Of a DNA stretch of 44,360 nt, positions 16,163-24,756 are shown in pieces. The position numbers and the translations under genes are program-made. The stretch spans positions 1-44,360 of the forward strand of contig NZ_CAAFUZ010000074.1 of the NCBI RefSeq assembly GCF_900766305.1, read 5' to 3'. This DNA is from an uncultured Gemella sp. GTDB taxonomy: Bacteria > Bacillota > Bacilli > Staphylococcales > Gemellaceae. Under the pieces are notes generated by a model that did no database searches, had not been told where the DNA came from, and saw only the letters and a list, made by a program, of their open reading frames with translations. Each line of letters begins with the position of its first letter. Within the stretch, counting starts at the first letter, position 1.

Positions 16163-17752
16163 CTAGCTACCTAGTGTTATCACTTTATCTGCTAAGTTTT
16201 CGATTTTTTCACTATTTCTGTGAGTTATCATAATAACTGTAGAATCTTTGTCTTTTAATATTATTTCCTCAATATCGTCTGCCAACTTACTGTCTAGATT
16301 CGCCGTACCTTCGTCAATTATGAATACATCTTTTTTGTGATATAAACTTCTCGCCAACCCTAATCTTTGCAGTTGTCCACCTGATAAAGCTAAGTTTTTA
16401 TTGTCTAGTATTGTATTTTCTTTTTCTTCTAAATTATCAATTACATCGATTAACTTACAATTTTCCAGAACTTCTCTAAATAGTTTGTCGTTATATTCTT
16501 TGTTTAAAATAATATTATCCTTGATCGATAAGTTTAATAATTGCACTTTTTGATTCATCGTAGAAATCGCTGATTTAATATCGAATTGTTTTAATTCTCT
16601 ATTATCCCATTCTACGCTACCTTCATAATTTTTCAAATCACCATTTAAAATATTGATTAATGTTGATTTTCCACTACCACTTTTACCTTTTATTAAATAT
16701 TTCTTGTTTTTCTCAAAAATTAAATTAGGAAATTCTACCGTTTTATCTGGATAGTTATATTTAACATTAGAAACTACAATCGCCTTATCTAATTTTTCTA
16801 CTCTAGGTAAACTTTGCTCTTCTTTTATTTCTGGATACTTACTCAACAATTCATTTGCTGAAGCAAAATTCGGATATAATTCGATTACTTTTGTTAAACC
16901 TCCAAAGAACTCTCCTGTATAACCTGATATCGCAAATATCATCGCAAATTCAATATACCCTTTATATGCGAAATATCCCGCAATAAAAATCAATGCAATT
17001 TGGTTACCTGCATTTATTGTCACATTCAATCCTTGTAAAGTCATAATAGATTTTTTTCTATTAACTTTAGCATTTTTTATATTTTTTGAACCTACATTTA
17101 CAATTCTATCTAATAAATTCAACGCAGAAAAGTTGTTTAGCATTTCTGAACTAGCCAGCGCATTCTCTAAATCCTTATTGAAATCTTCTGTAGCTTTTGA
17201 AATGTCTTTTGTCGTTGTTTTTATCGCTTTGTTGAAATACTTAGGTAGAACCATCATTAATAAAGACAATGCAAGTGAAATAATAAATAACGTAATATTC
17301 ACCTTAAGTAACGCAACTGTTGAGATAACAACTAAAGATATACTGTAAATCGCAAATAAACAATTAGCAGCATATTGTTCAAACTGCTGGATATCAGTAG
17401 TATTTAAAGCTATACATTCTGCTCCATTATTATGTTTCTCATTATAGACTAACTTTTTCTTAAAATCCGCAATTGCTGTTTTTCTAAGACTTGTAGAAAA
17501 ATTTTGAATCAATTTTTCAACGTATATCGCTCTGAAATAACCCAATGTATTTAAAGCAACATATATCAACATAACCGCAATAGTCGCCGAAACCATGAAC
17601 CTTAAGTTTTTATCTACCGTCGCCTGGATAATTAAGCTAAATCCGTAAGACGTCGCAACCTGTGCTGCTGCGCATAACACCGTAATAATAAATACTAATA
17701 TACTATATTTTTGTTTAAATATTAACTTAAACACACTCTTCACCCCTAACAC
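16163..17752 (-). CDS. ABC exporter half-transporter, single gene
   Basis: A 529-residue fused membrane/ATPase exporter subunit with Walker A GKSGSGKST (about 352-360), signature LSGGQLQRL and Walker B VFIIDEGTANLD. The first codon used here is GTG. In-frame GTGs at 17743 and 17734 are alternatives, and the last has AGGGGTG at better spacing. No partner is adjacent. The exporter gene at 22770-24377 has similar length and orientation, and the DNA between them holds insertions, so the two may form one heterodimer or each a homodimer. Substrate unknown. Confidence 0.8.
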   Translation of the reverse strand: MLGVKSVFKLIFKQKYSILVFIITVLCAAAQVATSYGFSLIIQATVDKNLRFMVSATIAVMLIYVALNTLGYFRAIYVEKLIQNFSTSLRKTAIADFKKKLVYNEKHNNGAECIALNTTDIQQFEQYAANCLFAIYSISLVVISTVALLKVNITLFIISLALSLLMMVLPKYFNKAIKTTTKDISKATEDFNKDLENALASSEMLNNFSALNLLDRIVNVGSKNIKNAKVNRKKSIMTLQGLNVTINAGNQIALIFIAGYFAYKGYIEFAMIFAISGYTGEFFGGLTKVIELYPNFASANELLSKYPEIKEEQSLPRVEKLDKAIVVSNVKYNYPDKTVEFPNLIFEKNKKYLIKGKSGSGKSTLINILNGDLKNYEGSVEWDNRELKQFDIKSAISTMNQKVQLLNLSIKDNIILNKEYNDKLFREVLENCKLIDVIDNLEEKENTILDNKNLALSGGQLQRLGLARSLYHKKDVFIIDEGTANLDSKLADDIEEIILKDKDSTVIMITHRNSEKIENLADKVITLGS

Positions 17753-17928
17753 TACATTCTAAAATCTGTTTACATTCTGACTTTAAAAGTATATTTATTA
17801 TGTAAATTTTATCAGAGATAACAAAGATAATCAATACAATTTGTGAAAATTGTCACATTTTATTTTCTAATTTTCAGATTTTTATTGAAATAACTTTTAT
17901 TTTAACTCTAAAATAGCTTCTAAAACAT

Positions 17929-18114
17929 ACTTTTGGGAGTGATCCAGAAGACCTTAATTTTAACAAAGTGTATATAAGAACTCATAGACGCAGTGGTTTA
18001 TTGATATCTAAAATCGCTTAAGAAAAGCTTTTTAGATATCTAATAAACTGTGCGGGGGTGACTCGACAAAATCGATTTCTCCGAAATTACGATTTTTAAG
18101 TCACTCCCAAAAGT
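17929..18114 (+). repeat. Dispersed ~174-bp inverted-repeat element, copy 2 (best ends)
   Basis: The 14-bp terminal inverted repeats ACTTTTGGGAGTGA (17929-17942) and TCACTCCCAAAAGT (18101-18114) are perfect. The core 17935-18108 is 174 bp, like copy 1. An internal inverted repeat (GTTTATTGATATCTAAA with TTTAGATATCTAATAAAC) and a right-side hairpin (GGGTGACT with AGTCACTCC) give it a two-hairpin fold. Its right end abuts the 99-bp repeat flanking the AbiE cassette. Confidence 0.85.
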
Positions 18115-18207
18115 CCAAATGCAAATAAAACAAAAAAACTCCAGATTTTTCCTCTGGAGTTTATTTCGTTTATTCTTTTATAATTCTATAGTAAATTTTT
18201 GATGTTA
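18109..18207. repeat. 99-bp direct repeat behind AbiEii (copy of Bce permease end)
   Basis: This matches 19720-19819 with three substitutions and one single-base gap. It contains a terminator (ACTCCAGA with TCTGGAGT) and, on the minus strand, the last 11-12 codons and the stop of the Bce-type permease (ending KIYYRIIKE). Here these codons are detached from any gene, so this copy is a duplicated fragment. Confidence 0.9.
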
Positions 18208-18219
18208 CTACGACTATAT

Positions 18220-19077
18220 TTACACATTTTTTATTTTATCCGAATCTAATATATTGCCAATTTTCTCATATACCTCTACTGTATCTGAAAATTTTATATC
18301 CTTTGTATACAGATTATTCTTTGCATATCTGTCCCATATATTTTTTATTGTACTATTAATTTTAAATAGTTCTACTATTTCTTTATATTGTCTAATTGCT
18401 TTCAAAGAACCTCTTTGTCTCGCTGTTTTCACTATAGCTTCTCCTAATATTTCTTGATTAATCTTATTATTATACATATTGTATATCATATATAAATCAT
18501 AAAAATCACGAGCTCTTGTTGTTGTAATGTTTCTACTTGAAATTGTTTCAAATTTCTCCGCAAGTATTGTCTCTATGGTGTATGTAATAATAGGAATTGT
18601 CCCTTCATCTAATATTCTAGAGTAAGAATATTTAATTTCTCTAGGTGTAATAACATCGCCAGTAGTTATATCTATATTTAATCTTGCATTAATTTTCCCG
18701 AATTTACACTCAATACTTGCACTAAAATCCTCATAGACATCAGCATTTCTTATCGGCGTTAATTTTATCAATTTATAACTGATTTCTAAATCAATTTCTA
18801 TAGCTAAAATTTCATTAATTATTCTAGTAATAGTTTCTTCATTTACAGGAATACCTTTAATTGTAGTGTCCATATCCATTGTACTCCTCATATCAACACC
18901 TATTAGAGAAGAGATTAATAACCCACCTTTCAATATAAAATTCTCCCTGTATTTTGACTTAGATAACTTTTCGAGTATCCCTTCAAAAAGACACATTTGT
19001 AGCAAAGAATTAGGATTAACACCTTTTTCTTTCGATATATTTCTAATAGCCCCTTTTATTTGTTCTGCTGTCTTCAT
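18220..19077 (-). CDS. abiEii: AbiEii-type nucleotidyltransferase toxin
   Basis: This 285-residue protein of the AbiEii/AbiGii family has a DNA-polymerase-beta-like nucleotidyltransferase core with ILKGGLLISSLIG (about 45-57) and the metal-binding STMDMDTTIKG (about 61-71). AbiE systems are type IV TA and abortive-infection modules in which the toxin uses nucleotides to arrest growth; MenT relatives modify tRNA. The target here is unknown. The ATG overlaps the AbiEi stop by 4 bp. The cassette is flanked by a ~100-bp direct repeat. Confidence 0.9.
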   Translation of the reverse strand: MKTAEQIKGAIRNISKEKGVNPNSLLQMCLFEGILEKLSKSKYRENFILKGGLLISSLIGVDMRSTMDMDTTIKGIPVNEETITRIINEILAIEIDLEISYKLIKLTPIRNADVYEDFSASIECKFGKINARLNIDITTGDVITPREIKYSYSRILDEGTIPIITYTIETILAEKFETISSRNITTTRARDFYDLYMIYNMYNNKINQEILGEAIVKTARQRGSLKAIRQYKEIVELFKINSTIKNIWDRYAKNNLYTKDIKFSDTVEVYEKIGNILDSDKIKNV

Positions 19078-19673
19078 AATAATACCTCCGTATAAGGTTT
19101 CAGCTGTTCTTCCATATTCATATACATGGCATATTTAGATAATTTTAATAAATCTTTATCTTCACCTCCAAAATATAATTTCATAGCTTCACTAAATACG
19201 CCAGAATCAACTCTATCTTTATCTCTTATAAGATCTAGTATAGTTTTTTCTTTATCATACACGCTAACTTCTCTACCGAATGGGCTGATTATTTTTTCCT
19301 TACCTAAATCATAATATTCTTTTTTACTATATTTAAAGGAAATATCATCCCTGTTTTTCTTAATTCTACTTACATTATCACCCTTCATTACCATCATAAC
19401 ATAGTTGAGTGGCATTCTTGTGGATAAACCTTGCAAGTAGGCTGCAGTTTCATGAGAGAACACTCCCTTTGGTACTCTGTAAGAAAAATAAAGATACTCG
19501 TCTATTTCTTCATTAGTTAAGACATATAATCCGTTCGCTACTTTTACTATTTCTTCATCATGCGTAAGTTTTTTTAACGTATCCTTATGAACTCCTAATG
19601 ATAATGCATCTTTTGTTGTAATAATTCCATTATTTTCCTTCATTTTATTTAGTAGTAATTCTTTTTTACTCAT
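19074..19673 (-). CDS. abiEi: AbiEi-type antitoxin
   Basis: The protein has 199 residues from the ATG at 19673; an ATG one codon and a GTG three codons earlier are alternatives. GGTGG lies 5 nt before the chosen start. The N-terminal winged helix (about 1-60, KDALSLGVHKDTLKKLTHDE, then VANGLYVL) and the YRVPKGVFSHETAAYLQGLS segment are typical of AbiEi antitoxins. These repress their own operon and block AbiEii without lasting protein contact. No phage or plasmid genes are nearby. Confidence 0.88.
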   Translation of the reverse strand: MSKKELLLNKMKENNGIITTKDALSLGVHKDTLKKLTHDEEIVKVANGLYVLTNEEIDEYLYFSYRVPKGVFSHETAAYLQGLSTRMPLNYVMMVMKGDNVSRIKKNRDDISFKYSKKEYYDLGKEKIISPFGREVSVYDKEKTILDLIRDKDRVDSGVFSEAMKLYFGGEDKDLLKLSKYAMYMNMEEQLKPYTEVLL

Positions 19674-19719
19674 CATTTCCACCGCCTTTTCGTTCTTACA
19701 TTTCCTATTTTATAAGAAC

Positions 19720-19819
19720 AAAAGTCCAAATGCAAATAAAACGAAAAAACTCCAGAATTTTCCTCTGGAGTTTATTTTCGTCTATTCTTTTATAATTCTA
19801 TAGTAAATTTTTGATGTTA
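19720..19819. repeat. 100-bp direct repeat, original copy at the Bce permease end
   Basis: This holds the 3' end of the permease gene and its terminator (ACTCCAGAA with TTCCTCTGGAGT, minus strand). Together with 18109-18207 it brackets the AbiE cassette. This copy is the original because the permease frame runs through it. Confidence 0.9.
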
Positions 19820-21794
19820 TTGCATAAACTATTAGATAGAAGATTGCGAAGACTACGATTGTCACAGCAAGTGCCTGTAAGAATATGCTACTATCTGTTA
19901 TTAAGAATAATCTTAAGATTTTTTCGATAAATGGATATGCTACTATAGTGTGTAATGTCGCTATAATTAGCGGTGAGAAGAAGATTAACAATACTTGTGA
20001 TCTTATTGATTGTTTAATCTGTTTATCTGTAATACCTACTTTTCTCATGATTTCAAAGTTTCCTTTATCTTCATATCCTTCTGAGATTTGTTTGTAGTAC
20101 ATGATTACCACTTGGCTTATTACGAAGATAAAGCTTATGAACACCCCGATGAATAGGAATGATGCGAACACTCCTCTAAATGTAAGTTTATTTTCTTCTT
20201 TACCTTCTATTTCTATACCACTTTGTTTTTCTAATTTTTTAAAACTTTCGATTACCTTAGCTTCTTTAGTAGTGTCTTTGATATTGAAGGCAACGTAGTT
20301 TTGAAGTGTAGGAGTACCTGTTTGTATACTAATCCCTCTTTTTTCTAACTCTTTACTACTTAACTCTGTTAGTTTTGTAGCTAATTTAGTTGCTTCTTTC
20401 TCATCTTTAACAACAGCATAATATGTATCCATAATATTCGCTGTTGCAGAGCCTATTGTTCCTGGAAACTCTGATAATTTTTCTTTAATTTTATAGTCAC
20501 TACCATTTAGAGAAATACTATTATGATTGTAATCTCCTTTTTTATCGATATGTAATAAAATCTCATTACTTTCTAATGTTTTATTTTTATTAGCGAATTT
20601 ATTATAATCTTTCAGTTGTAAAACAACTATCATTTTTACATTACTTAAGTCTACACCTACATTTGATTCAAAATTAAACTTATCTTCAACTAATCTTCCT
20701 ACCATAGGTAATGAATTATATGATACTAAATCTTCTACTTCAGTTCCCGCTTCTTTAGCTGCTAATTTTGCATTATTTTCAATTTCTTTTAGTTTTTCAC
20801 TAGTAGAATTATAGCCTGCGATCATTAATTGTCTTGGGAATCTTTCATTATAAGATTTTTCCATACCTGCATATAACGCCGATGTTGATCCCATAGTTAC
20901 AAGAACCATTGTAGATAATATACAGATATTCGCTAATCCTACTGCATTTCTCTTCATTCTGTATAATAAACCAGAAACACTGATGAAGTTTTTAGGTTTA
21001 TAGTAGAAGTTTTTATTATTTTTCATGATTTTTAGTACTGTAATACTAACCGCCATAAACACTAGATATGTACCAATAATTACCGCAACTACAGCATAAA
21101 AGAATACTAATAATGCTTTTATAGGATTTTGTACAGTTTGGGCTGTGTAATATCCATAACCGATTAATGCTAAACCGATTAATGCTAGAATCCATCTAGA
21201 TTTTGGTTCTTTTTCACCTTTGTTCTCATCTTTTAATAAGGCTACAATTCTAAGTCTAGCAATTTTAATAACTGTATAAACTAGTAGTAATAAGTATATA
21301 AACCCGAATAATAATACTGAGAAAACTATCGCTATTGGTGTTATGCTGAACCCAAAGCTAACCCCCGCTGAGAATAATTTCAATAATACTAACAACATAA
21401 GTTTATCAAAAATTATTCCTAATCCAATTCCTAACACTATTGTAGTTACAGCGATAAAAATTGTTTCTAACACTAAGATTTTAGCTATTTGTTTTTTTGT
21501 CATACCTAAAACAGAATACAATCCGAATTCTTTTACCCTACGTTTTACTAAAAAACTGTAAGTGTAAAATAAGAATATTATAGAAAAAATCGCTATTACA
21601 ATTATCCCCAAACTTAACACCTGTTTTGTAGCATCAATACCGTTTGGAAGTTTGTTTAAATTATCCCCAAAGGCTAAAGATGATAGTATGTAAAATGACA
21701 TTATTGTAAAAATTGCTGATAACACATAAGGTATTATAAATTTTTTATTTTTCACAAGGTTGTTTAAAGCAAATTTGCTATAAAAGAAGCTCAT
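19782..21794 (-). CDS. Bce-type antimicrobial-peptide transporter permease
   Basis: This 670-residue BceB-like permease (FtsX domains) has about ten membrane helices. A large extracellular domain lies between two blocks of helices at roughly residues 310-520, as in BceB, VraG and PsdB. These pumps remove bacitracin, lantibiotics or defensins from their lipid targets and signal to a partner kinase. The ATG at 21794 with AGGTGA upstream is preferred over a GTG three codons earlier that overlaps the ATPase gene. It pairs with the ATPase in front and with the kinase/regulator pair at 24.7-26.4 kb. Confidence 0.88.
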   Translation of the reverse strand: MSFFYSKFALNNLVKNKKFIIPYVLSAIFTIMSFYILSSLAFGDNLNKLPNGIDATKQVLSLGIIVIAIFSIIFLFYTYSFLVKRRVKEFGLYSVLGMTKKQIAKILVLETIFIAVTTIVLGIGLGIIFDKLMLLVLLKLFSAGVSFGFSITPIAIVFSVLLFGFIYLLLLVYTVIKIARLRIVALLKDENKGEKEPKSRWILALIGLALIGYGYYTAQTVQNPIKALLVFFYAVVAVIIGTYLVFMAVSITVLKIMKNNKNFYYKPKNFISVSGLLYRMKRNAVGLANICILSTMVLVTMGSTSALYAGMEKSYNERFPRQLMIAGYNSTSEKLKEIENNAKLAAKEAGTEVEDLVSYNSLPMVGRLVEDKFNFESNVGVDLSNVKMIVVLQLKDYNKFANKNKTLESNEILLHIDKKGDYNHNSISLNGSDYKIKEKLSEFPGTIGSATANIMDTYYAVVKDEKEATKLATKLTELSSKELEKRGISIQTGTPTLQNYVAFNIKDTTKEAKVIESFKKLEKQSGIEIEGKEENKLTFRGVFASFLFIGVFISFIFVISQVVIMYYKQISEGYEDKGNFEIMRKVGITDKQIKQSIRSQVLLIFFSPLIIATLHTIVAYPFIEKILRLFLITDSSIFLQALAVTIVVFAIFYLIVYAITSKIYYRIIKE

Positions 21795-21795
21795 C

Positions 21796-22548
21796 TTACT
21801 CACCTGCCTGCATTAAAGTTAACGTATCATTAATTTTTTGGAACATTTCACTAGTAGTCGCATTTCCTTTTCTAAGTTCGTGGAAAACTACTCCGTCCTT
21901 AATAAATAATACACGTTTTGCACGAGCTGCTGTTTTCACAGAGTGCGTAACCATAATAATTGTTTGTCCCGCATTATTTAGTTTTTCAAATACTTCTAAC
22001 AGTTGATCTGTTGATTTTGAATCTAGCGCTCCTGTAGGTTCATCCGCTAAGATAAGTGCTGGATTTGTAATAATCGCACGAGCTACCGCTACTCTTTGAC
22101 GTTGACCACCAGATACTTCATATGGAAACTTATTGATTAACTTATCAATTCCTAAAGGTTTAGTTACTTTCTCTAATCTTTTTTCCATATCTTTGTATTT
22201 TTTATTAGCAAGTACTAACGGTAACAGGATATTGTCTTTTATAGAAAAATTATCAAGTAGATTGAAATCTTGGAAGACGAATCCTAGATTGTCACGACGG
22301 AAATTCGCTAGGTCTTTATCTTTCAACTTGCTTAAATCTAAATTGTTTAAATTCACATTTCCTGACGTTGCTTTATCGAATGTTGCGATAATATTTAATA
22401 AAGTAGTTTTACCACTTCCGCTTTCACCCATGATCGCTACATATTCACCATTATCTACTGCGAAATTTACATTTTTTAACGCTTCTGTACTTTGAGTACT
22501 TAATCTTGTCGTATAAACTTTTCTTACATTGTTGACTTCTAATAACAT
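21796..22548 (-). CDS. Bce-type ABC transporter, ATP-binding subunit
   Basis: This 250-residue ATPase of the MacB/BceA class has Walker A GESGSGKTT (about 40-48), signature VSGGQRQRVAVARAI and Walker B LILADEPTGALDSK. The ATG at 22548 lies 6 nt behind AGGAGTG; an upstream GTG is part of that site. It energises the large permease next to it. The pair probably confers resistance to a cell-wall-active peptide. Confidence 0.9.
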   Translation of the reverse strand: MLLEVNNVRKVYTTRLSTQSTEALKNVNFAVDNGEYVAIMGESGSGKTTLLNIIATFDKATSGNVNLNNLDLSKLKDKDLANFRRDNLGFVFQDFNLLDNFSIKDNILLPLVLANKKYKDMEKRLEKVTKPLGIDKLINKFPYEVSGGQRQRVAVARAIITNPALILADEPTGALDSKSTDQLLEVFEKLNNAGQTIIMVTHSVKTAARAKRVLFIKDGVVFHELRKGNATTSEMFQKINDTLTLMQAGE

Positions 22549-22682
22549 TTTTATCACTCCTGAATTCTTTTTATTTTATCTTATCTTCCTAGTTCGAACT
22601 TTTCTACAACTTCCTCGTTGTTTATATTTATATTCTACCTTACTTTTCTTACAGATTCTATCGATTTTCCTTACAAAAAAGG

Positions 22683-22712
22683 TCCCAACCTTACACTTTT
22701 GTAAGATTGGGA
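22683..22712 (-). terminator. Terminator behind the fourth ABC exporter gene
   Basis: TCCCAACCTTAC pairs with GTAAGATTGGGA (one mismatch) around a 6-nt loop. On the minus strand it is followed by CCTTTTTT. It lies between the exporter gene at 22770 and the Bce ATPase. Confidence 0.8.
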
Positions 22713-22769
22713 TATTTATTACTTTTTATTTGATTTCAAAGAAGTAGTTCTACTTTATTTCCTAGGAAA

Positions 22770-24377
22770 TTATAATCTCAATACATCTGTGAATCTTTGT
22801 TCAGAGTTATTATCTAGTCTGTGCGTTATTAGAATTACCGTTAATTCTGGATTAGTTAATAGAAGTTCTTCTATTTTTTCTGCATTATCCTTATCTAAGT
22901 TAGACGTTATCTCATCTAACAGTACTACTTTTTTCTCTCTAATAATTCCACGAGCTAGTGCTATTCTTTGTTTTTGACCACCTGATAAATTCTTACCGCC
23001 TTCTACAAGTTCAGTATCTAAACCGTCCTCAAGACTTGCTAAAAACTCGCCTAGTCCTACACTTTCTAAGGTAGCTTTGATTTTTTCATCAGCATATTCA
23101 TCACCTAGCGTTATATTGAATCTTAAACTTTCTGTAAAAATATAAGGCTCTTGTGGAATATATAGCATCTTATCATACAAGCTATGCTTATTAAGACCAT
23201 CTAGTTCTTCTCCATTAAATTTAATTGCACCTTCGTAATTTTCTATTCTTCCAGTCAATAATTTTAACAATGTAGATTTTCCACTTCCACTTTCACCGAC
23301 AATCGCATATTTTCCATGTTTATTAAATGAATACGAAATATTTTTTAATACACTTTTCTCTTCATATTTATAAGAAACATCTTCTAATTCTATAGTCTCA
23401 ATTTCATCATTTAATAATTTTTTGCCAGTATCTTGATCATTAATTACCTTAGCTTCTTCCTTAAATTTCTCGAATTTCTCAAAAATTGGCACTACGATAT
23501 TCAACTCTACCGTAATATTCATAATATTTCCTACTGAATTAAAAATCGTAGATGTTAGTGATTCTACCGTTAAAATAGATCCAAAACCAACAATATTTTT
23601 TAGCGCTAGTATCCCTGTTAGTAATACCACACCAACTTGTCCTACTAAGTTACCTAAACCACCTAGGACACCAGCTAAACCGACACTTTTTCTTAGCGAT
23701 ACAGATTCTTTTAATACTTCATTAGAAGAACTTGCTACAATTTTTTTCAAAATCCCTAATTTATTGAAAGATAATAAACTATCGAATCCTTGTAAGTAAT
23801 TTGTATTTTTACTTATTAATTTTTCTAATGAACCTGAGTATCTCTGAGCTTTATTCTGGATAGATTTTTGCGCAAGAGCTGGTAAAACTAATGTAAGAAC
23901 ACTCATTACTATAGAAAAGACGATAATCGACCAGTGGAATGCAAATAATCCAACTATAGCTAAAAGCGTTTCTATTATCGCTGTAATACTTTGATAAAAA
24001 TTACCAAATCCTTTTTCCTCAACAATCATCAAATCATTACTAAGCCATGATATGTAATCTCCGCTATTTTTCTTATTGAAATTAGCATAATTATTTTTAG
24101 AAATTGCATCAACGACATCGCATCGAATGTCAGTTATCATCTTTTGCACTACATAGTTTTCATACGGAATTTTTATATAAAGAGAAACCAAATATAATAA
24201 AAACACTATACCTGCATAGGCTATATTATAGAAAAAGCCATCGGTATTCGACTTAATTAATTCGTTAAATCCATCCCCTATAAAATACGCAGCAACAACT
24301 TTACACGCTCCTCCAAAAATAATTAGTAAAAGCAACAAACTATTTTCTAAATATCTTTTCTTTAAATACTGCTTCAT
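22770..24377 (-). CDS. ABC exporter half-transporter between Bce kinase and Bce ATPase
   Basis: A 535-residue fused membrane/ATPase subunit with Walker A GESGSGKST (about 358-366), signature LSGGQKQRIALARGI and Walker B VVLLDEITSNLD. AAGGAGGG precedes the ATG. It sits between the two-component genes and the BceAB genes, an unusual place for a drug-exporter type subunit. The gene at 16163-17752 may be its partner. It could act in the same peptide-resistance response; substrate unknown. Confidence 0.82.
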   Translation of the reverse strand: MKQYLKKRYLENSLLLLLIIFGGACKVVAAYFIGDGFNELIKSNTDGFFYNIAYAGIVFLLYLVSLYIKIPYENYVVQKMITDIRCDVVDAISKNNYANFNKKNSGDYISWLSNDLMIVEEKGFGNFYQSITAIIETLLAIVGLFAFHWSIIVFSIVMSVLTLVLPALAQKSIQNKAQRYSGSLEKLISKNTNYLQGFDSLLSFNKLGILKKIVASSSNEVLKESVSLRKSVGLAGVLGGLGNLVGQVGVVLLTGILALKNIVGFGSILTVESLTSTIFNSVGNIMNITVELNIVVPIFEKFEKFKEEAKVINDQDTGKKLLNDEIETIELEDVSYKYEEKSVLKNISYSFNKHGKYAIVGESGSGKSTLLKLLTGRIENYEGAIKFNGEELDGLNKHSLYDKMLYIPQEPYIFTESLRFNITLGDEYADEKIKATLESVGLGEFLASLEDGLDTELVEGGKNLSGGQKQRIALARGIIREKKVVLLDEITSNLDKDNAEKIEELLLTNPELTVILITHRLDNNSEQRFTDVLRL

Positions 24378-24502
24378 CTTTTCCCTCCTTATACCTTACT
24401 ATTATTCTATCAAATAAAATAAACTTAAACAAGATAATTTTCAGATAATTTCTTTTATTAGTTAGAAAATATCTTTTCTTTCATTATAATATATATATAT
24501 AT

Positions 24503-24604
24503 CAAGTGACTTTTTAGGTTTTATAAATTTTACATCTAATAAACTTTGAGGGGCATCTCGACAAAATCGTATTTCTTCTAACTCACGATTTTTAAGTCAC
24601 TCGC
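24503..24604 (+). repeat. Dispersed inverted-repeat element, copy 3 (shortened)
   Basis: The right half closely matches copy 2 (ATCTAATAAACT, then CTCGACAAAATCG, then ACGATTTTTAAGTCACTC). The left half is shortened and starts with AAGTGAC. The flanks carry an ATATATCAAGT repeat on both sides (around 24494-24506 and 24605-24615). Confidence 0.65.
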
Positions 24605-24690
24605 ATATATCAAGTAGATTTTGTCAGGTTTATAGCTACCTTAATTCGGGAGTTTATCAATTTATATCCAGTCTCACTTGTTAAATTAAA

Positions 24691-24736
24691 AAATCCTCTT
24701 GAGAGTTAAATCTATAATCTAACTCCCAAGAGGATT
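24691..24736 (-). terminator. Terminator behind the sensor kinase gene
   Basis: AAATCCTCTTG and CAAGAGGATTT plus inner GAGTTA and TAACTC pairs form a long stem just behind the kinase stop. Confidence 0.8.
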
Positions 24737-24756
24737 TCTTATTGACTTATTTATAT

